DNA from: Epiperipatus broadwayi
Taxonomy: Eukaryota; Onychophora; Udeonychophora; Euonychophora; Peripatidae
DNA: 64,000 nucleotides
Assembly: GCA_028023455.1 (NCBI GenBank)
Contig: JAQFVV010000063.1
Location: 3,591,081 to 3,655,080, forward strand
Reading direction: 5' to 3'
The notes under the pieces are model-generated. The model was not told where the DNA came from, did not search any database, and saw nothing but the letters and a program-made list of their open reading frames with translations. The translations under genes and the position numbers were made by a program. This document shows, piece after piece, positions 10,995-22,157 of the stretch (position 1 is the first letter of the stretch; the number at the start of each line of letters is the position of its first letter).

Positions 10995-12590
10995 TTAATT
11001 TAATTTTTTATAGTATTAAGTGAAGGCCTTTTTTTTTTTTTGAATAAAAGTTAAAAGCATATACATTTTAAATTTAGATGAATAACATAAACAATAGGCA
11101 CAGATTTAGTAGTACACATTAAATAACAAATTAAATTTATATATATATAAATGTTTGAAAAAGAAAAGATTATTCCTTATTGAGATCTTTTAAACTTGCT
11201 GAGCATGTTTTTGACCACTAAGACTAGAATCATCACACTCACAATCTGCAGGGTGCATTGTGAAATTTAAATAAGATGAGAATTATGTAAATAACTAATT
11301 TAAATATTCCACTTTTTGGACAATATAATGTTGTTTTCTTTTTTGTTGATAGCATGGGGATTATTAGAGATAAACCATGCCTTTTTTTATTTAGCGTTTT
11401 CTGTCACTCTATTCTCAACATACAATGTCTACCCATATTGGGTCAAAAATGTGGCCACATTCCAACTCGTGCTTGAGAAAAACTGACTTATGCTCAGAGT
11501 TATTCAGTGTAGGCTTATATTGGTATTAATGTTATGCAACTCTAGTAGCAATGTTTGCATAAGACTTCCCATATGTAAACTTTACATGTAACTAAGAATG
11601 CCATATATAATGCCATAATGCCTTACTTCATCATCTGAGAAGAATAGTTTTTTTTCTCGTTTTTAACTTCTTGCATTTAATTTCAATTTTCAAATATATT
11701 TTATTTATTTATTTATTTATTTTCTCTTAACACTTTTCACAATTTATTTCAAAATATCTATCATAATTTTTTTTATATATAATTATATATCTAAATTTCT
11801 TTTTTTTTTTTTTTTACGGACTTTTTTTTTATATATTTGTATTTTAAAAGATAAAAGATCTTATGATTTTTATTGCCTTTTTTAATTCTAATCATATTAC
11901 TTCATAACATAAAGACCATTTTTAAATATTTAGCAATAATTGCATACAGTTTATTAATATCCACTACAATTCTACTTTTATTATTTATCATTTCATTTCT
12001 TATTGATCCACTGCTAGATGAAAGTTTCACCAAGTGTAGTTCAGTTCTTTAATTCATATTGCAGAAGACTTTCTTCCCTCTTTCATTCATCTCACATAAG
12101 GACTCTTTTATATTATTTTCAGATTCAGTTTTTACATTTCAGCTGTCCATCTAATATCATCTTTTTTAGAAACATCCAGCTCATTTGCATTTTAGTTTCA
12201 TATTTTTTTTCTTTGATGATAATAATACCTGTTTATTTGTTTTTATGTATTTCACATTCAATCTTTTTGTGTTATTCCTATCTTATGTTTCCTCCTATCA
12301 CTCTATGTGCCTGAAGTCTCCATATGCTTTTTTAATTATACATCTAAATCTCAGATTCGTATATCTTTTTAAAACACATTTAATAAAACCTTACTTTTTA
12401 AACACATAAACATACATTGTTTTAATATTACATTATTTCAACAAAAAATATCTAAGTTATGTTTTCATTTGTATTAATATTCTGACCAAAGTATTTGTAG
12501 ATATTAAATTCATTACTATCAGTATTTATTTTTTTTCTCTTTTTTATAAACCATTGAAACGTTACATTTATTTAGCATTTTTTTTTTTTA
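10995..12590. other. Gene-free low-complexity sequence
   Basis: T-rich and (TTTA)n sequence. The overlapping ORFs at 12018-12314 and 12185-12409 are Phe/Leu/Ile/Ser-rich readings of T-rich DNA without motif support. Confidence 0.45.
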
Positions 12591-12594
12591 AATT

Positions 12595-13130
12595 CTACTT
12601 TCCTGCTTTTATTTGATAACTCTCGTGATATTTATTGAAGTTCTGAAGCATTATTTGCAAAAACAATGCCACAATTAATCTATTTATTTTTGTGTTCATA
12701 GTTTCTATTTTAATCCATAAAATATTTTCTATAAAATTGCCGTAAAACATTTTAAAGATATGAATCATCTTGATGGACACTCTTATTTGTGTTGATCTTT
12801 TTAATGTTGCAATATAATATAACCATTGTGTTGTATTATGATAAAGTATTTTTTAGAATTTGATAATTTTCTGGGTTTATGTCTTGTTGACCCACAATTT
12901 TAATCACTGCAGAAATGCTTATGGAATCAAATGTCTTTTTGCAATCTACAAAGCTAATACAATTCTGATTGATTCTATTGATAACTTTTGTTAATAACTT
13001 GGATATGATTTAAATACACCCCTTTTTATTTGATTGATCAAAAGTTCTCTGTGTATGGATTACAATGATCGTTTACAAGATCTAGTAAACTCATTGAAGG
13101 CTGATTGGTCTATAATTTCTAATATCTTTT
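12595..13130 (-). mobile_element. Decayed LINE reverse transcriptase fragment
   Basis: On the minus strand, the complement of about 12890-12960 reads NQNCISFVDCKKTFDSIS. This fits the conserved reverse-transcriptase block (F-[IV]-D-x-x-K-A-F-D-S-V) of non-LTR retrotransposons. Upstream (higher coordinates) a worn piece with SLLDLVNDHCNPYTENF sits where the preceding block would be. The open stretch at 12595-12780 would follow. The frame is broken several times, so this is a fossil. The wording of the motif is closest to RTE-like elements, but the clade is uncertain. Confidence 0.6.
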
Positions 13131-13139
13131 TGTTCACTT

Positions 13140-14251
13140 TTTTTAAATATTATTACTAATGTGCTTTTCTAATTACCTGATATATCTTTATTATTTAGAT
13201 ATTTGATGTATAACTTTGTTAGCATCTTTTTTACTTTTTCACTTGCTTTTAAGATATGAATGATAAATACATATTTTCAAAGCTTTTCGATTTTAAAAAA
13301 TGTAATTGTATGAATTACGTTGTCTTCTTGTTTTTTTATTACTATAAAGTTTTTGGTAGAACTACGTACTTTATGATGTTCATTTTAGTAATAGAGAAAC
13401 CTTATTATAACTGAAATAAGTTTTCTTCCGTTACCAAGAGGTAACATATTTTTGATAGTTTTAGTCTTTTTTTAAATATTTCCCTGCCAATTTTTTTACA
13501 GTTTGACTTTCTCATGTCATCATTAACTTTTTAAAATAACATTTTACAGAATTTCAGGTAATTCATTATTTTATAAATCATTTAAAAATATTCTCACTCG
13601 CTTTCTTTTTTCCTTTATATATTTTTTTGTCTTAATTGAGAATTTTCTGATGAATTAGTGCTTTTGTATACCAACTATATTTTTTATTGAATTTATTTAA
13701 GTCTGTGCTTTTATTAATAACTATTATTATTTCAAACAATTTTTTTGTTCTAGCTTAAATTCCTTAAAAGTTTTTCAGAAGTTTAGGATTATCGATTGTC
13801 AACATTGTCTTTTTTAATCGTCTTTGTCTTTAGTTTTGAATTGACACATTTCTTATGTCTCACTAATTGATTATGTCTTTCTTTTTTAATTCTATTAAGT
13901 ACTTTGCAATCTAAAAATAAATATTATTTGTTAATCAAAATATAATCCAATTCTTCTATAATTTTATTTGTATGTTCTCATGTTCACTTTCATTTTGAAT
14001 TTTTTTCAAAATAAAAAAGAAAAGAAAAAAAAATATGTATAACATTATGACATTTATTATCATTTGTGACCACTGTACTTTGCTCTCTTTTAATATAATG
14101 TATTTTAATTACATAGTCTTTAGATCATAAATTTTAATGAACTGTTTATATTATTAAGATGAAATATATACAATCACAAACTTTAATGATATTTTTATAT
14201 TATTAAGATGAAATATATAATAAAAAATATTTATTTTTATTTTTATTATAG
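13140..14251. other. Gene-free sequence upstream of the first visible exon
   Basis: T-rich sequence with no recognised gene. Its end is the splice acceptor ATTATAG at 14245-14251. It is probably intronic, because the exon that follows starts mid-protein. The preceding PARP6/8 exons were not found anywhere in 1-14251. Confidence 0.5.
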
Positions 14252-14342
14252 CCTGAATTGGCCAAAGCTTGGCGGGTCATTAGAGAGGAACCAATAATTA
14301 TTAGAATGCATTTTTCATTAACACATTATCTGGACAATGGAG
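14252..14342 (+). CDS. PARP6/8: PARP6/8-like mono-ADP-ribosyltransferase, visible exon 1
   Basis: This internal exon has 30 codons plus one base. It encodes PELAKAWRVIREEPIIIRMH followed by FSLTHYLDNG. The pattern (AW-x-V-[IL]-R-x-EPI...FSL-x-x-YL-[DN]-G) is that of the conserved N-terminal block of human PARP6 and PARP8, as I know those proteins. The acceptor TTATAG precedes it and the donor is GTAATT. The exon begins in phase 0 and ends in phase 1, which joins in frame with 22085. This block lies before the catalytic domain, and its W...P...L pattern suggests a compact folded domain, possibly UBC/RWD-like (inference). PARP6/8 proteins transfer single ADP-ribose units to proteins, but that activity lies in exons beyond this window. 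Invertebrates usually have one gene in place of the two vertebrate paralogues, so I do not choose between the names. Confidence 0.93.
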
Positions 14343-15524
14343 GTAATTTTTAAAATATTTAAAACTTTTCAAATAAAATATTTATTTAATATAATTAAAG
14401 AAATTATGATTAATTGACGATACTAACTTTAGTTGTATTGCTGAAAATCAAATCCACTAATACAATATGGCTTATCACATTAACTGGTTTTATAATTCTG
14501 TGATTGTAACCCGTAGAATGTAACATAAGAATTACTAAAAAGATGTCAGCTAAATAAAGCTCGACTATGTTTTCGTCCAGAATGACATTAAGAAAGATAG
14601 GATGGAATTCAAAAATTTGATCAAGATTTTGACTTTGAAAAATAAATTGAAGTACTATGGTCCAGGGATTGATTATTTTCACTGTGAAGTCATATTTGTT
14701 TTTTTTTTTTGTAAAAAAACCTCAATATTTTATTGTAATAGATTAATATTTCCTAATTTTCCTTGCTATTTAAATTATTAAATTTTATTATAATATTCTT
14801 AATGAGATGCTTAAGACTGTCATTGAAAATAAAAATATGATTAAAAAAATATCTAAAAGCATAAAACTGCAATTTCAATCAGAATTATTGAGCTTGGGAG
14901 AGCATCTTGCAAACCATAGTTGGAAAAGGACATAATAAGTAACATGATTTCGGTTCTTTTTAAAAACAATCATATTAAGAAAAATGGAATATTTATATTT
15001 TAGTGCATATGACTCCAAATTATCTGACTAATCTTTCAATTCATGTAATCTTTCTTCACTTGAAAATGACTTCAATAGTAACTAGTCAAATAAAGGGTTA
15101 TCATTGAACAGCAGTTTATTTAATTAGTTTTATTTTTTCTGAAAATCTTTTTACATTTTTACATCATATGAAAATCCTATCATTTGTTACAATTCTACTT
15201 TTTTGGCACTACTTTATTATATTTTTAGTTATATTGAAACTTGTATAATAATTATAACTTTTGTCGATAGATGGCACTAATATTTATTACAAAAATGCAT
15301 TCATACATCTTTTTTTCCAAAACTTGATTTTTTTTTTTTTTTCTGAATCATTAGTAAATTCATTTGTTTTTTTATCCTTTCAGCTCGCTTATAAGCTTTT
15401 ATTAAAGGATGACAAAAAATAAAAATGAAAATAAGTTCTTAATAAAAATATTTGCAACAATTAATAAATTAGTTAAACTTATCAAACTTATATGTAAACT
15501 TGAGTTTATAGTGTTTACATATTA
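14343..15524 (+). other. Start of a 7.7-kb intron
   Basis: This is the first part of the intron 14343-22084. It is T-rich, and nothing is recognised before the LTR-like island at 15525. The minus-strand ORF at 14410-14682 lies inside the intron, shows no family motif, and I treat it as chance. Confidence 0.6.
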
Positions 15525-17541
15525 TAACGATCGAAATGAAAGTGAAGATCGAATCTAACCGCAAAAACAATATCTGCAACTACCAGGGCGCCATCTAGGC
15601 GTTTGAGCCTAGAAAAATTTATAAAGTAGGCAGATACGCGCTGTTAAGATTCCACTTTATTTAAATATTCCGATCGTTAGCCCAAGTCACTAGCTCAGCG
15701 GAGACGCAGAGATAAAAATCTATAAATTTTATATCTTAAATATAAAAGAATAAAAGCCACTGCCAGAAATTAACACATAAAAATATTTATTTACGCACAT
15801 ATAAAATAACATTTAAATTTTGAGGAATAAATTCAACATTTTAGATTTTTATATTAATTTTTAATTTTACATTTAACTAAGTTTCAATGAGTTTAATATT
15901 TTATTTAGATAGTCAAGTATGAATAGACTACATAGATCTGCATTTGAAAAGAAAATATGCTATCCCTATTTAACCTTAAGCTAAAATTCGCAGTCAAACT
16001 GGCATCAATTCATCTGATACATCGATGTATTCAATGTAATACGGAATACGGCAGCACCAAAAAGATTAAGAGAAGATATTGACTTTCATCAGATAGGAAT
16101 ATTACTTCTATCTAACGAGAAGAACAATAAAAAAAAAACTCCATAGAAAGGAACTGCGCTCTGCGTCTTATAATTCCTTCCATAGGCAAAACGGGAGAGT
16201 GCGGCGTATGAAGCGATTCTTCCAGTAGCGAATCTCCGACTACATCTACTAACTACATCAATATATCCAATCCATTGACCCAATCTAACAACGACACAAA
16301 TAACCTAAGATTACCCTCCCCTAATATAACTTTACAAATCTATACAGCCATTCTTGTCCGACTTAAGTTTAACATTTAGATACGTTCGCACAAATGCATT
16401 TTATAAAATTTGCTTTAAAATGTTGAGTATAGATCGGCTGCACAGATTCCACGGTCAAAAACATCCAAATTAAACACAATCGATCAAAATACAAAATCAT
16501 CGATAACGTCAATTGCAAAGGGAATACACAAGGCTCCGTGGCATTCATCGTAAGATGCCCGCATTAACATCGTTGACCTATATATTGTAATCAAATGTGA
16601 AAACTTCAACATAATCAACCGCTAATGAACCTATGCAATGTCTATACCCAACCTAAATTTCATCATTTAAAATTTAAACAATAAACAATTTATACAATAA
16701 GAAAGAAAAAAAATGGAAATGATTTTTATCAATCGGAAAACATATAAAATTAAACATTATTAATTTGATTTAAAAACTTACAAGAGTCAGATAAGAGTCC
16801 GTTTTTTAACATTTAAGTTGGCTTGTTTATCAATTTATAAAACTTGACGAAAGTTCTTAATTGATTTTAATAATTGTTCATTTCATATAGCTTATGGTAG
16901 AAGAGTCCAGGTTCCTGTTTTTAATTCCCGCGACGCCTCCATTGGAAGATAATGTTCTGGAGATGGCAATAGCTGGTTCAAGGTATCACAGTCTTTTCAT
17001 TTTCCTTTTTAAATAGAGAGTGTGGTATGTGCGTCCTACCACCTCTCAAACACACAACGCTGGAACTGCCGAAAAAACTGTATTTCCCTTTTTATATTAA
17101 TCCACACGGATTCAATCAACAAAACGTCACTAATCCATCACTTTCGTTAGGGTCCGAGCCAAGGCTTAGTGCTTCCATTGGTCAAGCTAATTTCTCTTTT
17201 TTTTCTTATCTATCTTTCATCAGATCATTTTAATTATACAAGAGCCCACGGCTAGCTTGCTTTTCAAACAATTTATAAACAATCATTTCCATTTACAGAT
17301 TACAAGAATTAATTAATACCTGTTTTTATTTTTAAATCTTGTACTTTTTTTTTATAAAAAAGTACGTTCAAATACTTATTTATTTGTTTTTTAAAAAAAA
17401 ATATTTTTAAAGTTTGGCATCTGTGCGAATATATACGTTTAACAAACATTTTAATTTTAGCGTTTAGTTTTTTACTTTTATTTGCGAACTTTTAAGTTTT
17501 TATTTTAAATTAATGTAACGACATATTTATATATCGTTACA
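15525..17541 (-). mobile_element. LTR-like island, about 2 kb (copy E1)
   Basis: A block of clearly higher GC and CpG content within the AT-rich intron, bounded by inverted ends: TAACGATCG near 15527 and CGTTACA ending at 17541, next to an (AT)n tract. TGTAAC...GTTACA ends are common on LTRs of Gypsy-type elements. On the minus strand a TATTTAAAAAG motif (about 17008-17018) could be a promoter. No gag or pol remains, so a solo LTR is the simplest reading; a non-autonomous DNA element is possible because the ends are inverted repeats. It shares ordered motifs (CATTGG..GATAATGTTC, TTTCCTTTTTAAA-AGAG, TTAATCCA) with 55210-55340. The minus ORF at 16089-16283 and the plus ORF at 17027-17233 lie inside and have no known motif. 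Confidence 0.55.
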
Positions 17542-17639
17542 ATATATATATTTTTCTATGATCTCTCTTTTATTATAAATTGCCATATAAATAATAATAT
17601 TAATTTTTCTTGTATATACATACACACTTTCAGTATGGA

Positions 17640-18745
17640 TTTTAAACAGAAGTTAAACTTAACCTTGATAAAACGTGTATGGTGTATATACACAGGCTAG
17701 CATATACAAATATATTTAAACCTACAGCCTATTTAGGATTCTCCTTTCACTTGAGTTACATGACTATGCGAGCCAAATACAAAACAAACTAATTCAAACA
17801 ACAGAACGGACCATATCCTCTTTCAAAAGCGTACATTTCTCTATACTCAAAAGTATCACTTATAAACATGCTGATTATTACAAAAATTACTTATTATACA
17901 CCAATTATAGTCTTCACAAAATCCTTTATATCAAAGATTTATTCATTGTGTAGAAAACTTATGGGGAAGAAAAATAGTGGCCATTTTACTCAGGCAAATA
18001 CAGTATCATAGCAACCTAAATAGATTAGGACTACTTTCTATTCATGTATTTACAATATAAAAAAACTACTAATCTTTTGTCATTCATGACAAGAATATAC
18101 CCACATTTAGAAGTCACTCTTAAAATAACACTACAGATAAACCTCCTCCATACACAAAATATCTTCATACAATGTTAGAACCTATTAAATCAATATCTAA
18201 CCCTAACATAACTTTCTCACAAAACAAATGGGGCTACTGGAATACATATGTACTGCTACACACAGACACAAGTTATTACTCACACTTGCCAATGCTAGGC
18301 ATAAATAATAAGCAGCTAATATGTAGATTTAAATATTAGACACTTGAGTCCAAATTTTTCGATTTTTTACTCAAAATGAACATATGGTCATTACCAACAT
18401 TATATTTCATGAGTTACAAGAGAAACATATTTAACATTGACACTATATGTGAGTTGTGCCACAGATCAGAAGATAACCAAAAACATATATTCTTTGAGTG
18501 TAGTCACAATACACTTAATCTTATATTACAAAAATTTATCAGAAAAAGAATGCCACTATAAGTTCAATTATAGAATCTTTTCCAAATGCTGCTTTGCAGA
18601 AATAAGAAGTACAACATTTATACTATATGCATTATGGTGCACATATCTTTACAATAGTAATGCAAGAAATTTTAACATTTTAAAAAACAAATTGGAGACA
18701 ATAAAACAAGAGATAAAAAAATCACTTCATCGGACATTTTAGTAG
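17640..18745 (+). mobile_element. Decayed LINE, Tx1/L1-like 3' half
   Basis: Broken frames on the + strand give the order of a non-LTR retrotransposon C-terminal half. First comes LNLDKTCMVYI (about 17655), then KPTAYLGFSFH (the YLG motif of the RT thumb, about 17718), and an ISSFKS...SKVSLINMLIITKITYY segment as in the Tx1/L1 group. The tail is an open stretch 18376-18561 with ICELCHRSEDNQKHIFFECS, a Cys-x2-Cys-x8-His-x4-Cys knuckle typical of the LINE C-terminus. It is followed after a frame change by ALWCTYLYNSNARNF...KKSLHRTF ending at 18742. Many stops make it a dead copy. The catalytic RT and endonuclease regions are absent. Confidence 0.82.
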
Positions 18746-19490
18746 CCACTTGGTCACTTGTCCATCAACCCCTTTTTTTTTTTTTTTTTTTTTTTTTTAT
18801 TTTTTTTATTATTGTAATAATTAATTTTGAAATATTATTGTATATTTTTGTTTGTTTTTTATTAATTTTTTTTTTTTTAATAAAAATATCTCTATATATT
18901 TTCTTTTTAAAATTAAAATATATGTGGAGATATATTTCTTCGAAAAAAATTCCTCCTAAAATATAAAAAATTGTTTTTGATGTTGGTAAAAATATTTATA
19001 AAAAAATAAATGTTTTAAAAAAAAAAAAATATTGCACAAGGTGTTTTTGGTAAACTACAAAATCAGTCATTTATTTTAAAATTAAATTCTGATAGTTAAT
19101 TTTTCTTTTTTATTCTTATTGCTTCAGTGCATGTATGAATGATCACACAGTCAATAAAGTGTACGGAAATGTGACCCCTTAATGTATTATTAATAACTAT
19201 TATTATTTTTAAAATTTTGTTTATACTATAATCTTGATTTATATTACTACTATACATATTAAAAAGAGGCTGTGTTATATATATATATGTGCATGTTAAA
19301 AAAAGTATTTTATATTTGCAGTTCAATAAACGATATGTATTTTATTCTAATCACTTTTTATTAACAAAATGTGATCTATTATGCACTATATACATTGAAT
19401 TTGAGGAAGGATTGGAACAAAATATAGGATAGTTTGTGTTTCCACCATATTCGAAAATTGATTATCCACCAAAATTTAATTGTATTTTGT
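18746..19490 (+). other. Low-complexity intron sequence
   Basis: Long T and A runs follow the LINE fossil. Poly-T appears directly after it at 18771-18799. No gene is recognised, and the minus ORF at 19096-19326 is chance. Confidence 0.5.
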
Positions 19491-19499
19491 AGGTTCTGC

Positions 19500-20660
19500 T
19501 TGATTGAATACTTGAGAGAAAGTGTCATTCAAGTGGGAAATCTGAGACATTTGAAATGAAAATTAGCATTAAACAAAGATTGTTTTCAATCTTCATATAT
19601 GGACTTGTATTTATAGATGGTTTAATGCATCAGGTTTCAAGATGTGATATAGGTTTGATGATAGAACTTTTAATTTGAATTCGTTGAAAGTAAAAGCAAG
19701 AACTTCATTTTCTTGAATTCTGGGTTTACAGTCTGCCAATGATTGTAACTATTTTTTCCTTCTGAAAAGATGATTACACAATATATTTAATATTTTGAAT
19801 GCAATATTTAAAGTGTTTAGTAATTAATATTCAAAAAGGTGAAGTTATTTTATTAGTTAATGATGGAAGAAACACCTTCGGTAGTCCTGAATAGCTTGGC
19901 AGCTTTTTTATATAGAAAGGAGGACTTAGATTTTAGCTTCAATTATTGCTATTGTTTTACAAATTAAAAATAGAGTATTTCATCACATGGGAATAGTTAT
20001 TGCAACTAAATTATCTGTGTGTAAAACTATTATTTTATGGAAATGAAATCTGGATGCCATTAGAAAAGTTTTATATAAGGATGCTCGATAAAATTCTAAA
20101 ATTATAATGGCAGTATCATAAGACCACTCAATATGTTCTTCACTTTGTTGGATATAATAATATTATAGAATCTATTATTGTAAAATCATACTATTGTTGT
20201 ATTGGGATGTGAAATGAATGGAGAATATGATTTCCTAAAAAGATATTCTATGATGATTGTTTAATTATGATTTTTCTGGGAAAGGTAAACTCCATTTGCA
20301 TTATTAAGATTGTCTCAAAGATGTTCTAAGGCAGTGGGAATATTGGTTGTTGTCATTAAGAAAATTTAATAGAGGATAAAATAAATTGAAGAGTTACAAT
20401 TTAGATGAGGTGTTGAAATACTTCAGAAAGAATTTTGCTGCGGAGGATATCAAAATATAGTATTACAAAATGTCAAATAAATAGAATAATGGATGGAGTA
20501 TGTTTTATATGTGAATATATTTATGATTCACAAATTAGTTTGTACAGTCATTGTGAAACTCATTTCTAGTGTATTTTTATTATCATCATGATCATTTTAA
20601 TCTTTTTTTTTAAAAGTTGGAATGGCCAGACTCATTTGCAAATGGCTACTGCTAATGGTG
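19500..20660 (+). mobile_element. Decayed LINE with C-terminal zinc finger remnant
   Basis: The + strand carries, in broken frames, the late RT and C-terminal parts of a common non-LTR element type. It starts with KQRLFSIFIYGLVF and a piece matching the R-x-DG-x-x-FNL-x-x-L block (about 19660-19700). A worn ADDC motif lies at about 19735 (SANDCN). Next come ATKLSVCKTIIL (about 20005) and YGNEIW (about 20037, the YG-x-E-x-W motif), then RMLDKILKL-WQ (about 20080) and the IESIIVKSYY segment (about 20170). A Cys2-His2 remnant reads CEYIYDSQISLYSHCETH (about 20507-20560). The whole is crossed by stops and indels. The clade is not certain. Its orientation is that of the host gene. Confidence 0.75.
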
Positions 20661-20849
20661 ATCTAATTTACATATAGTTTGAACTATTCATAAATTCTGG
20701 TATCCATGACAAATGACAAGACTTGGATCCAAATGTTGAAGATATGGGAGAAATTCTTTACTTTATTTAAATATAAATATTTGAAAGATTGAATAAAATA
20801 TTATATGTTTAGTAGAAATGTAATATTTTATGATTATTAGTTTAATATA

Positions 20850-22003
20850 CACCTGGGTCTCGTTTTACGCGATAGATAGGTTCCTCAGAAAACGCGCGCA
20901 AACGAAATCGCGCAAAAATAAACGTAACTTACCTTGAAAAGGGGGGGGATGCGGACTGTGATTTTTCAAAAATCGCATAACAGCAAAGCACCAACATAAA
21001 ATTACTTTAAAATTTGCGCAAAAAAAAATAAGAAAATAAAATATGACTAATAAAAAATTTCAAATTTGAAAAAAATTGATACAAGACAAACTTTTTTTAA
21101 CTATAATATTTAATTTTATTCAAAACAATATATTTTTATGCATAATTTACAGTAATTTACATTTTTTATACACGTTTTAATTATTATCGTTATTTGCCGA
21201 TAAACAGGTTTGTTTGCAAACTGGTAAAAAATCAGATTCTTCACAAGAGGAAATACAACTAGCGCCAACATCACTCTCATGTTGTGTTAATGGTTTTCTG
21301 GTGACAACGTAATTAGTAATTAATCTAACAACTAAAAATTAAATTCTTATTTTTGTCTTTAATTTTTTAATTTTCAGTTTTAATTATGCCCACTGCTATT
21401 ACTTACCTTTTAAAAATAAACTTGCGGACACTAAATGATTAATAATTGATTATGTTCTTTTTTAAAAAGCAAAAACAGAATGTGATTTAAAATGCAAAAT
21501 TAACACGCACAATGTTTGAACAATTTTACATTACAATTCAAACAATATTTTAAATAAAATACCGAAACATCTAATTAACATAAATTTGAATACCCCCCCT
21601 CATCACTATCAACCGTACACAGCTATGATTATGAAGCCATAGAGGTTTGAAAGCGCTAAGCTTTAAATAAATTTAATAATATATATAACTTCTTTAACGA
21701 AGCGCATAATTATTGATATTATAATCTTGTAAAATTTAATGTGTGTGTACATAAAATGTGGAAATCATGATTTTAATTTCATTATTGCATAAAATTTTAC
21801 TATTATAAAGCACTGAAAATATTGAAATTACTAAGATGAAAGTCGAATTCCAATAGTGTGCCATTACTTTCAATATGACGTAAGTGCGCGAAATTTATTA
21901 TTTAAAGTAATAGCGCATTAGCAAAGTTTGACTTCCGAAGAAACGTGAATCGCGTAACTTCAAAATCGCGTTAAATAAATCTGCGTAAAAAGAGACCCAG
22001 GTG
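20850..22003. mobile_element. Pogo/Tigger-type non-autonomous transposon
   Basis: Terminal inverted repeats begin CACCTGGGTCTCGTTTTACG at 20850. The other end (complement of 21983-22003) begins CACCTGGGTCTCTTTTTACG. Both sides abut TA (20848-20849 and 22004-22005), the target duplication of Tc1/mariner/pogo elements. The left end continues into GGTTCC and CG-rich short repeats, the style of pogo/Tigger termini. The CpG-rich ends contrast with the AT-rich middle. There is no transposase frame, so the copy is non-autonomous. It sits 80 bases upstream of the exon at 22085, so the splice acceptor lies just outside it. A short stretch at 21630-21665 resembles the tail of the Penelope fragment at 25350-25395. 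Confidence 0.9.
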
Positions 22004-22084
22004 TACTTCCTTTTTTTTAATATTTACTTTTTAATAATAATAAATAAATAAATATATATATGAATCTTGTTTTTCATTTTTCAG

Positions 22085-22157
22085 AATCAGTAAAACACAT
22101 TGAAGTCTTTCAACATTCCAATAAAGAAAAATTTGGTTTAGGAAAACAACTCCAGAA
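22085..22157 (+). CDS. PARP6/8: PARP6/8-like mono-ADP-ribosyltransferase, visible exon 2
   Basis: A 73-base exon with acceptor TTTTTCAG and donor GTAAGA. Joined to the preceding exon (phase 1) it encodes ESVKHIEVFQHSNKEKFGLG then KQLQK. Both PARP6 and PARP8 carry the same VFQ-x-S-x-KE-x-FGLG-x-QLKKI motif directly after the block of exon 1, so the order and spacing are right. The FGLG-x-QL helix is one of the best conserved N-terminal features of the family. The exon ends in phase 2. The acceptor polypyrimidine tract is only 80 bases from the end of the inserted transposon (22003), and no coding base is affected. Confidence 0.95.

Noticed and set aside
12018-12409. Two overlapping hydrophobic ORFs
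   Set aside because: Both come from the same low-complexity T-rich stretch in different frames. Neither has a motif.
1-14251. Search for the 5' PARP6/8 exons (DDVDIDLHI-type block)
   Set aside because: I found no stretch with that conserved pattern and a fitting phase-0 donor, so the earlier exons are most likely upstream of the window.
16089-16283. 64-codon minus ORF in the CpG-rich island
   Set aside because: The better composition is due to the higher GC of the island. No recognised domain and no start context.
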